Below, one piece after another: positions 44,491 through 53,601 of a stretch of 64,000 nucleotides of DNA (the stretch's first letter is position 1; each line of letters starts with the position of its first letter). The DNA lies in contig NZ_JASHIM010000020.1 of the NCBI RefSeq assembly GCF_030733685.1, positions 1-64,000 on the forward strand. Reading direction: 5' to 3'. Source of the DNA: Roseovarius sp. MMSF_3281. Lineage in GTDB: Bacteria > Pseudomonadota > Alphaproteobacteria > Rhodobacterales > Rhodobacteraceae. The notes under the pieces were generated by a model. It did no database searches, was not told the origin of the DNA, and worked only from the letters and a program-made list of their open reading frames with translations. The position numbers and the translations under genes were made by a program.

Positions 44491-44972
44491 TGTCCGGTCT
44501 CCTGTCGCCAGAGGTTGAAATCGGCTTCGGTGGTCAGGGGCCGGGCGCAGAAGCTCAGGTTGTCCTGGAAGGTTCTGACGCAGTGATCCGACAGGCGCTC
44601 GGCCATCCGGCCATTGAGCGCCGCCGTGCCCTGGTTGGGGAGAAACAGGGTGAGAACCTCGCCACTTGGAAGGGTGGCGCGCAGGGCCTTGCCGTGCCGA
44701 GAGGTTATCACGTCGCTGCGGCAGGCCCCGGTGAAGGTGAAATCGCTTTCGCTGCTGAAGGTGCAGAGCGCCACGCCCGCGATGCAATCGGTGGCGCCGG
44801 GGCCGCAATCGGCCAGTTGCGTGAGGCAGGCCTCATCGCCATCGCAGGCGGCCTCGGCCAGGGCTATGGGCCAGCCGGAGGCGTAGTAGCCTTCGGGGGT
44901 GTCGGCCAAGGCGGGCGGGGCGGCGAGGGAGAGGGCCATGGCGAGGCCTTTTGCCAAGGTGGGTTTGGTCAT
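44487..44972 (-). CDS. secreted Cys-rich protein of unknown function
   Basis: 161 residues with a signal peptide (GLAMALSLAAPPALA, cleaved near residue 23). The mature part has at least seven Cys (for example EAACDGDEACLTQLADCGPG and the ALCTF and GACRSD stretches), so several disulfides in the periplasm are likely. I do not recognise a family. Its end overlaps the ureohydrolase start (ATGA), so the two are co-translated; a link to substrate sensing or binding is possible but not shown. RBS GGAGGACCGT. Confidence 0.72.
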   Translation of the reverse strand: MTKPTLAKGLAMALSLAAPPALADTPEGYYASGWPIALAEAACDGDEACLTQLADCGPGATDCIAGVALCTFSSESDFTFTGACRSDVITSRHGKALRATLPSGEVLTLFLPNQGTAALNGRMAERLSDHCVRTFQDNLSFCARPLTTEADFNLWRQETGQ

Positions 44973-45021
44973 ACGGTCCTCCGGGCGTTACGCTGTTGTG
45001 ACGAGTTGGAGCCGGAACGAG

Positions 45022-45042
45022 GCCCCGGGTCAAGCCCGGGGC
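45022..45042. repeat. CCCGGG hairpin repeat, copy 2
   Basis: Arms GCCCCGGG and CCCGGGGC around TCAAG. Its core matches the hairpin at 7538-7560 with the loop on the other strand (CTTGC against TCAAG/CTTGA). It is followed by CATGGTGGC. Confidence 0.55.
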
Positions 45043-45153
45043 ATGGTGGCCACGCGGTTTAGCTTGGTTTTTGTGTGAGGTCTTGGGGGATATCGGGCTT
45101 GCGGGACGAAGCTGCCGTCGCCGCAGGCTGGGCGAGTGTCCGCTTTATAAGTT

Positions 45154-46062
45154 CTACCGCTGAAGGTCCCAGACAGGTCCATGTGTTCTGATACTCGGGA
45201 CCAATTTGCGCCCCGTACGTCTCAACACATAGTCGATCAATATGAAGACCGACAATACCAGCGGGATCACGATCACAAATGGAACTACGGGACTAAGGTC
45301 TCCAAATGTTATGAGGTGGACGTTTTCAGGGAAAAACCGTCCCAAAGAAGCGTGTGGCGGCTGAATTCCCAGACCCAAAAAAGAAAGAGTAAAGTCCACC
45401 AGTATCGCTGCGTTAAAGATAATCCCAACCATCGCCGCGAGAAAAGCACGTTCCCGCCGCATGACCTTGCCCGTAACGCGAAACCATAACAACACTGAAC
45501 CTGATTTCGATGCGGTATGTGCGCTTTCGAGCGCCGTTGCCATGGTTTCGCTGCTGCAGAAGCGAAAAACACGTCCAGAAAACGGTATGGTCATTGCTAA
45601 GATTAAGCTCAGGCTGGAAGGAGTGTACCACAACGCTCCAAAGAACAATCCCCAGAACAATGCAGGCAGTGTGGAGAATGCATGCGCAAGCACGAAGAGC
45701 GCATTTTTCGCCCATCCACCAAGCAACATGGCGGTGACGCTCGCAAAAAGTCCAATGGTGATCGAAAGCAAGGCTGTCGCCGACGCAATCCAGACTAGGT
45801 TTCTGAGGCCATAGGTCAATCTTGAAAGGTTATCTCGGCCCAGTTTATCAGTTCCCAACAAGAACTTTTCATCCGCAGATGAAAACGCCGGTGCGACACC
45901 TACGTTCGGATCAAATGGCGCAACAATGGGAGCGAAGGCAGATACGAATAACGCGCACGAAAGAATGAATAACCCGATTATCGCGCCAAAACGTGACGGG
46001 CGTTTGATACTGCTTGGATTTGGCGCAAAAGCTGAAACCGGTTTTTCGACGAAAAAATGCAT
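45154..46062 (-). CDS. orphan ABC transporter permease, OppC/DppC-like, atypical composition
   Basis: 302 residues. Family marks are SAFAPIVAPFDPN near the start, LLGTDKLGRDNLSRLTYGLR near residue 68, and VDFTLSFLGLGIQPPHASLG near residue 250. The cytoplasmic EAA-type loop (TALESAHTASKSGSVLLWFR) is recognisable but diverged. No binding protein, partner permease or ATPase adjoins it. One sampled 60-base line is about 48% GC against roughly 60-65% in neighbouring genes, suggesting transfer or a decayed operon remnant. The frame is intact. Whether it works with the family-5 binding protein at 61790 is unknown. Confidence 0.8.
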   Translation of the reverse strand: MHFFVEKPVSAFAPNPSSIKRPSRFGAIIGLFILSCALFVSAFAPIVAPFDPNVGVAPAFSSADEKFLLGTDKLGRDNLSRLTYGLRNLVWIASATALLSITIGLFASVTAMLLGGWAKNALFVLAHAFSTLPALFWGLFFGALWYTPSSLSLILAMTIPFSGRVFRFCSSETMATALESAHTASKSGSVLLWFRVTGKVMRRERAFLAAMVGIIFNAAILVDFTLSFLGLGIQPPHASLGRFFPENVHLITFGDLSPVVPFVIVIPLVLSVFILIDYVLRRTGRKLVPSIRTHGPVWDLQR

Positions 46063-47867
<1,805 letters not shown>

Positions 47868-47873
47868 GCGCCG

Positions 47874-49031
47874 GTGACCCCCGGCGCACGGGTGCAGGCC
47901 GCGGCCGAGATTCTGGACGAGATCCTTGGCGGTGTGGCGGCCGAGAAGGCCTTGACCGGCTGGGCGCGGCGGTCGCGCTTTGCCGGGTCCAAGGACCGTG
48001 CGGCGGTGCGCGATCATGTCTTTCAGGCGCTGCGCTGTCGGCGGTCCTATGCTTGTCTTGGTGGGGCGCAGACGGGCCGGGCGTTGATGCTTGGGGCCTT
48101 GCGGGCCGAGGGGCGTGATCCTGCGGAGGTGTTTACCGGGGAGGGGCACGCGCCAAGCGCCTTGAGCGAAGCGGAGCGCGCCGCGGGGCACGTGCCCGAG
48201 GCTTTGGGCGATCGCTTTGATCTGTCCGATTGGATGATCCCCTGTTTCGAGGGCGCGCTTGGCGAGGCCTGGGGCGATACGGCGAAGGCCCTGACAGAGC
48301 GCGCACCGGTGGTATTGCGGGTGAACCTGCGCAAGGCCACGGGCGCGTCGGCCATGGCGGCCTTGGCCGAAGAGGGCGTTGACGCCACGCCTGCCGAGAT
48401 ATCAGGGACCGCCCTTATGGTGCATGAGGGCGCGCGGCGGGTGGCCGGATCGCGGGCCTATCGCGAGGGATTGGTCGAATTGCAGGACGGGTCGAGCCAG
48501 GCCGCGATGGAACGGCTGGCCGTGCCCAAGGGGGCCCGTGTTCTGGATTATTGCGCCGGGGGCGGCGGCAAAACGCTGGCCATGGCGGCAAGTGCCGAGG
48601 CACGGTGGTTTGCCCATGACGCGGCCCCGCAACGGATGCGCGACCTGCCCGCCCGGGCCGGGCGGGCGGGGGTGAACGTCACGCTTTTGAAGGGGGCTGC
48701 GGGCACCGGGCCTTACGATCTTGTGCTGTGCGATGTGCCCTGTTCGGGCAGCGGCACATGGCGGCGGACGCCGGATGCCAAGTGGCGGCTGACGCCCGAA
48801 GGATTGGCCGGATTGACCAAGACACAGGCCGGAATCTTGGACGAGGCGGCGGCGCTTGTGGCCGATGGTGGGCGGCTGGCTTATGCGACGTGTTCGGTGT
48901 TTCGCGAAGAAAACGAAGCGCAAGTGTCGGAATTCCTGTCGCGCAATCCCGCATGGCGGACCGAGGGGCAGTACCGTTGGCCCGTGTCGGCGCAGGGGGA
49001 TGGCTTTTTTCTGGCAATTCTTGCGCGATAG
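47874..49031 (+). CDS. RsmB/NOP-family RNA m5C methyltransferase
   Basis: 385 residues from GTG at 47874. The N-terminal helical part is followed by a Rossmann domain: SAM motif VLDYCAGGGGKTLAMA near residue 222, motif IV DVPCSGSGTWRRTPDAKWRL with one catalytic Cys, and YATCSVFREENE with the other. Related enzymes methylate cytosine in rRNA or tRNA; the exact target is not known. Read with guaB. Confidence 0.87.
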   Translation: MTPGARVQAAAEILDEILGGVAAEKALTGWARRSRFAGSKDRAAVRDHVFQALRCRRSYACLGGAQTGRALMLGALRAEGRDPAEVFTGEGHAPSALSEAERAAGHVPEALGDRFDLSDWMIPCFEGALGEAWGDTAKALTERAPVVLRVNLRKATGASAMAALAEEGVDATPAEISGTALMVHEGARRVAGSRAYREGLVELQDGSSQAAMERLAVPKGARVLDYCAGGGGKTLAMAASAEARWFAHDAAPQRMRDLPARAGRAGVNVTLLKGAAGTGPYDLVLCDVPCSGSGTWRRTPDAKWRLTPEGLAGLTKTQAGILDEAAALVADGGRLAYATCSVFREENEAQVSEFLSRNPAWRTEGQYRWPVSAQGDGFFLAILAR

Positions 49032-49070
49032 GGCGGTTGAAAAACAACCTTTACGATAGCCGTGCATGCA

Positions 49071-49085
49071 TTAATCTGTGTTTAA
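49071..49085. promoter_or_regulatory. CtrA-type box TTAA-N7-TTAA upstream of cckA
   Basis: TTAA-TCTGTGT-TTAA exactly matches the core binding pattern of the alphaproteobacterial cell-cycle regulator CtrA. It ends 45 bp before the GTG start of cckA. CckA controls CtrA phosphorylation, so this would be a feedback loop. The motif is seen; binding is inferred. Confidence 0.65.
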
Positions 49086-49130
49086 GGTTTTTCCCCCACA
49101 AGGAGAGACCTGCGACAACGGAATGCGACG

Positions 49131-51482
49131 GTGACGTTTTCAAGTTTCACAACCACGCCCGTTCGGCGGGCAAGGACCGAATTGCAGGCCCGCGTGCCCT
49201 TGATCTTGGCCGCGGCGGCGGTGTTTGCCCTGTCGGCCCTGTTGTACCAAGGGGCGCAGGAGCGCCTGATTTTCGCATTTGTCGCGGCGACCTTGGCCTT
49301 GACGGCCGGGGGCGTGATCTTGGGCAACTGGATCGCCGGGCGCATCGGCCAGGCGCGTAAGCGGGACCTGGCGATGCTGTTGGGCAAGGATTCCGCGCCG
49401 CTTATCCTGACCGGGCACGATGGCCGGGTGATCTATGCCAACGAGGCCGCCTGTACCGGTTTTCGCTGTGACGGGGAGGGCACGCTGGCCGGGATGCTGC
49501 AGGGCGTTTTGGCCAATCCGGGCCCCGTTCTTTTCCGCATGAAAACCCGTGCCAAGGCCAAGGCGACGGCCAGTGAGGATATCCTGACGCAGGGCGGGCT
49601 TTTGCGGCTTCACGTGCACGATGCCGGGGCGGAGAGTTTCCTGTGGCGCATCGAACAGGCCTCGGAACAGGCCCGCGGCGGGACAGGGGAACTTCCGCTG
49701 CCGATGCTGACGGTCGGGCGCAACGATGCGATCTTGTTCATGAACAATGCCGCGCGCGCCCTTGTGGGGGAACGCGTCAGATCGCTCGATCGGGTTTGCC
49801 CGCGTCTTCCCTTGCGCTCGGGGCAGGTGAACGAGATCAGCACCCGCGAAGGTCTTGTGCCCTGTCTGGCGGTCGAATTGGAGGGCACCGCGGGCCGGCG
49901 CGAGATTTTCCTTCTGTCGGATATCGCTGCGACCGAGCGCGGCCCCGAAGGATGGGAATTCGTGGATGAATTGCCGGTGCCATTGCTGAAGGTGCGGCGC
50001 ACCGGTGAAATCCAGTTGTCCAACGCGCCGGCGCGCGCCCTTCTGGGGGTGGACAGCTGCACCGGTGTTGAACTGGGCGAGATCGTCGAGGGGCTGGGCC
50101 GTTCGCTACGCGATTGGCTGGAGGAGGCCGCGTCGGGGCGCGGTGCCCAGCACAGCGAGGTTCTCAAGGTCAAAAGCCAGACGCAGGAAACCTATGTTCA
50201 GGTCACGCTTAACCGGCTGACCGAGGCGGGCGAAACCGTTCTGGTGGCGGTATTGAACGATGCCACCAAGCTTAAATCGCTTGAGGCGCAATTCGTGCAA
50301 AGCCAGAAGATGCAGGCGATCGGGCAATTGGCGGGCGGTGTGGCGCATGACTTCAACAACCTGCTGACGGCGATCAGCGGCCATTGTGACCTGCTTTTGG
50401 CCCGCCACGATGAGGGCGACGAGGATTTCAGCGACCTCATGCAGATCAATCAGAACGCCAATCGCGCCGCAGCGCTTGTTGGCCAGCTTTTGGCCTATTC
50501 ACGCAAGCAGACCCTGCAGCCTGAGCAACTTGATCTGCGCGAGGTGCTGTCGGACCTGACCCATCTTCTGGGCCGTTTGGTCGGCGAGAAGATCACGCTG
50601 GATGTCAGCCACGATCCGCAACTGTGGCAGACCCGCGCGGACAAGCGGCAACTGGAACAGGTGTTGATGAACCTTGTTGTCAACGCGCGCGATGCCATGC
50701 CCGATGGCGGTACCATCCAGATCGGGACGGAAAACCTGACGCTGGAAACGCCCTGGCATCGCGACCGGGCCGTGGTGGCGCCGGGCCGCTACGTCAAGGT
50801 TTCGGTACGTGACGATGGCGTGGGTATCGCGCCGGACAAGCTGCAAAAGGTGTTCGAGCCGTTCTTTACCACCAAGCGCACCGGCGAGGGGACGGGCCTT
50901 GGCCTGTCGACCGCCTATGGCATCATCAAGCAGACCGGCGGATTCATCTTTGCCGATAGCACGCCGGGGGAGGGGACCTGTTTCATGCTGGTGCTGCCTG
51001 CATGGGAGCCAGCGGCCAAGAGCGTTGCGATCGACCCGCCGAGCGATGACGCGCCGCAGTTTCAAAAATGCGGTGTTGTCCTGCTGGTCGAGGACGAAGC
51101 CCCGGTGCGCGCCTTTGCCAGCCGCGCTTTGCAAATGCGCGGGTTCACCGTAGTCGAAGCCGATTCCGGCGAAGCGGCGCTGGAGATTTTGCAAGATGAG
51201 ACCACCCGGATCGACGTTTTCGTGACCGATGTGATCATGCCGGGGCTGGATGGGCCCGGCTGGGTGCATAAAGCCATTGAGACGCGGCCCGAAACACGGG
51301 TGGTTTTTATGTCTGGCTATGCCAAGGACTCCTTTGGCGACGTGCAGGCGGATATTCCCAATTCGACCTTCCTGCCCAAGCCGTTTTCGTTAAACGAGTT
51401 GACCGAAACGGTTCAGCGGCAAATGCCCCTGGAAAGCCCGGCGCCGGGGGCCGCGGCTGCCGAAGGGAATTCCGACCAGTGA
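49131..51482 (+). CDS. cckA: cell-cycle hybrid histidine kinase CckA
   Basis: 783 residues: two N-terminal membrane helices (about 24-43 and 47-68), PAS-like sensor region (about 80-370), HisKA with His406 in QLAGGVAHDFNNLLTAISGH, HATPase_c with NLVVNARDAMP and TGLGLSTAYGI, and a C-terminal receiver with Asp700 in VTDVIMPGLDG. CckA sends phosphate through ChpT to CtrA and controls motility, gene-transfer agents and cell-cycle genes in this group. The start is probably GTG at 49131. An ATG-CGA-CGG-TGA mini-frame at 49123 overlaps it, so start use deserves care. Its C-terminal tail is Ala/Pro-rich. Confidence 0.92.
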   Translation: MTFSSFTTTPVRRARTELQARVPLILAAAAVFALSALLYQGAQERLIFAFVAATLALTAGGVILGNWIAGRIGQARKRDLAMLLGKDSAPLILTGHDGRVIYANEAACTGFRCDGEGTLAGMLQGVLANPGPVLFRMKTRAKAKATASEDILTQGGLLRLHVHDAGAESFLWRIEQASEQARGGTGELPLPMLTVGRNDAILFMNNAARALVGERVRSLDRVCPRLPLRSGQVNEISTREGLVPCLAVELEGTAGRREIFLLSDIAATERGPEGWEFVDELPVPLLKVRRTGEIQLSNAPARALLGVDSCTGVELGEIVEGLGRSLRDWLEEAASGRGAQHSEVLKVKSQTQETYVQVTLNRLTEAGETVLVAVLNDATKLKSLEAQFVQSQKMQAIGQLAGGVAHDFNNLLTAISGHCDLLLARHDEGDEDFSDLMQINQNANRAAALVGQLLAYSRKQTLQPEQLDLREVLSDLTHLLGRLVGEKITLDVSHDPQLWQTRADKRQLEQVLMNLVVNARDAMPDGGTIQIGTENLTLETPWHRDRAVVAPGRYVKVSVRDDGVGIAPDKLQKVFEPFFTTKRTGEGTGLGLSTAYGIIKQTGGFIFADSTPGEGTCFMLVLPAWEPAAKSVAIDPPSDDAPQFQKCGVVLLVEDEAPVRAFASRALQMRGFTVVEADSGEAALEILQDETTRIDVFVTDVIMPGLDGPGWVHKAIETRPETRVVFMSGYAKDSFGDVQADIPNSTFLPKPFSLNELTETVQRQMPLESPAPGAAAAEGNSDQ

Positions 51483-51554
51483 AGGGGTTTCCGCGGCTGA
51501 ACGACGCCAAGCCGCGCGATTGTGGCGCCGGGTCGGGTCATACCGTCAGGATGA

Positions 51555-52196
51555 TCAGGCTTTCGATGGATCCCAGACCTCGATCGGGGAATAATGCCCG
51601 GCCTCGCCGATACCGTCCCAAAGCGCGAATTCATGCGCGCATTTGCGGCGCAGCCGCTTTTCGACGCCCGGCGATAGTTCGGGCGCGCCGGGGGGCGATT
51701 CGTTGAGGCGCCTGGTTTCAAAGCTGTGTCCCAGACGGTCCGCGAGGAAAGTGTGCAACCCGTCCTGATCTTCGTAGCGGAAAAGGTGCGTGGCGCGGGT
51801 GCCGTTGTTGCACGGCTCGACGAATTTGGCCTGCGAGCCCACTTCGGCAAAAGGCGGGCGTTTGCCCTGCATGTAGGCAAGGGCGAAGTCATCGAAGCTG
51901 ATGTCGTGCGTGGCGTTCCTGGCGCCTTCCATGCCGGGGCGCTGGCGGTATCTGTACCAGCTTCCGAGCCAGTCGATGGGGTCGCGGATCACGGCCAGAA
52001 CGTCGAACCCTTCGCCGCAGAATTTCTCAAGCGCGGGCCGGAAGAATCGGTTGTAGCGAAAGACCGGCGCGTGCTTGAGTTCGGGCGGATTGCGCACCAC
52101 CATGTCGGCCATGGGGGCAAGCGCGGCCTGATAGGCGGTGGTGCCGGTCTTGGGCACCGACAGGAACACCAGCTTGGCTTGGGCAAATACGAGCAT
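51555..52196 (-). CDS. sulfotransferase-family protein
   Basis: 213 residues. The start MLVFAQAKLVFLSVPKTGTT contains the P-loop-like SVPKTGTTA, which fits the 5'-phosphosulfate-binding loop of PAPS sulfotransferases. VLAVIRDPIDWLGSWYRYRQ fits the 3'-phosphate-binding segment (RDP). Similar Rhodobacteraceae proteins are, as I recall, sometimes named gamma-glutamyl kinase, which the sequence does not support. The acceptor is unknown. Converges with cckA and is divergent from recA. Confidence 0.78.
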   Translation of the reverse strand: MLVFAQAKLVFLSVPKTGTTAYQAALAPMADMVVRNPPELKHAPVFRYNRFFRPALEKFCGEGFDVLAVIRDPIDWLGSWYRYRQRPGMEGARNATHDISFDDFALAYMQGKRPPFAEVGSQAKFVEPCNNGTRATHLFRYEDQDGLHTFLADRLGHSFETRRLNESPPGAPELSPGVEKRLRRKCAHEFALWDGIGEAGHYSPIEVWDPSKA

Positions 52197-52289
52197 TTTG
52201 AGCCTTCTACAGGAATTTTCGAGGTGAATACGCCTTCGGTAACCACTCTTTAACCCATATGGCAAAAACTCTGGATGTGAACAATTTTC

Positions 52290-52338
52290 TTGAAATGTTC
52301 TCTTTTTGTCTGCATAGATTGCGGAACAAGAGGTGAAC
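52290..52338 (+). promoter_or_regulatory. recA promoter with SOS box
   Basis: TTGAAA (52290-52295), 17 bp, then CATAGA (52313-52318) fits a sigma-70 promoter. GAAC-AAGAGGT-GAAC (52324-52338) is the reverse complement of the alphaproteobacterial LexA site GTTC-N7-GTTC and covers the expected transcription start. An imperfect GTTC-N7-GTCT lies at 52297-52311. recA should be DNA-damage induced. Confidence 0.8.
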
Positions 52339-52389
52339 GAAGGCAGCGATTGCCGCCCGGCAGCGGGTGTGAAATAAGGGATCAGGATA

Positions 52390-53463
52390 ATGGCAACGGC
52401 AGATCTTTTGACCATGGATAGCAAGAAGAACGCGGACAAACAGAAGGCGCTGGACAGCGCGCTGGCGCAGATCGAACGGCAATTCGGCAAGGGCTCGATC
52501 ATGAAGATGGGGTCGGACAATCCGGTTGCCGATATCGAGGCCACATCGACCGGGTCGCTGGGCCTGGACATCGCGCTTGGCATCGGCGGCCTGCCGAAGG
52601 GCCGCATCGTCGAGATTTACGGGCCTGAAAGCTCGGGCAAAACCACGCTGACCCTGCATTGCGTGGCCGAGGAACAGAAGAAAGGCGGGGTGTGCGCCTT
52701 TGTCGATGCTGAACATGCGCTTGACCCGATTTATGCCAAGAAGCTGGGTGTCGATCTGGACGAGCTTTTGATCTCGCAGCCCGACACCGGGGAGCAATCG
52801 CTGGAAATCGTGGATACGCTGGTGCGGTCCGGCGCGGTAAGCATGGTGGTGGTCGATTCGGTGGCCGCGCTGACGCCGAAGTCGGAACTCGAAGGCGACA
52901 TGGGCGACAGCAACGTGGGCGTTCAGGCCCGGTTGATGAGCCAGGCCATGCGTAAGCTGACCGGCTCGATCAGCCGCAGCAAATGCACGGTGATCTTCAT
53001 CAACCAGATTCGCATGAAGATCGGCGTGATGTTCGGCAGCCCGGAAACCACCACTGGCGGCAATGCCTTGAAATTCTACAGCTCGGTTCGGTTGGACATT
53101 CGCCGCATCGGATCGCTCAAGGATCGCGACGAGGTGGTGGGTAACGCCACGCGGGTCAAGGTGGTCAAGAACAAGGTGGCGCCGCCCTTCAAGCAGGTGG
53201 AATTCGACATCATGTATGGCGAGGGTATCTCGAAGATGGGCGAATTGCTGGACCTTGGCGTGAAGGCCGGCGTGGTCGAAAAATCCGGCAGCTGGTTCAG
53301 CTACGGTGATGAGCGCATCGGGCAGGGGCGCGAAAATGCCAAGACCTTCCTGAAGGAAAACACCAAGATGGCGCTGGAGATCGAGGACAAGATTCGCGCG
53401 GCGCACGGACTTGAATTCGACATGCCCGAGGGCGGCGAGGACGAGGATATCGTCGAGGCCTGA
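52390..53463 (+). CDS. recA: recombinase RecA
   Basis: 357 residues. Strand exchange and LexA co-protease. Walker [10 protein letters not shown] near residue 77; [11 protein letters not shown] at the start of the core; Walker B region [11 protein letters not shown]; loop L2 near [16 protein letters not shown]. Acidic C-terminal tail ([10 protein letters not shown]). Terminator follows. Confidence 0.97.
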   Translation: MATADLLTMDSKKNADKQKALDSALAQIERQFGKGSIMKMGSDNPVADIEATSTGSLGLDIALGIGGLPKGRIVEIYGPESSGKTTLTLHCVAEEQKKGGVCAFVDAEHALDPIYAKKLGVDLDELLISQPDTGEQSLEIVDTLVRSGAVSMVVVDSVAALTPKSELEGDMGDSNVGVQARLMSQAMRKLTGSISRSKCTVIFINQIRMKIGVMFGSPETTTGGNALKFYSSVRLDIRRIGSLKDRDEVVGNATRVKVVKNKVAPPFKQVEFDIMYGEGISKMGELLDLGVKAGVVEKSGSWFSYGDERIGQGRENAKTFLKENTKMALEIEDKIRAAHGLEFDMPEGGEDEDIVEA

Positions 53464-53490
53464 TCCCCCGGCGGCGCATGAATTTCCTGC

Positions 53491-53526
53491 AAAGGCCCGT
53501 GGCATCCGCGCCGCGGGCCTTTTTCT
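53491..53526 (+). terminator. intrinsic terminator of recA
   Basis: AAAGGCCCG and CGGGCCTTT arms with a GC-rich loop and a T-run, 28 bp after the recA stop. Confidence 0.9.
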
Positions 53527-53601
53527 TGCTGTGGACACCGCCCGCGCGCATGGCTACATCTGCGAAACGCCTGCAATATTGCCCGAAAAAGAGACCCGCC
53601 G

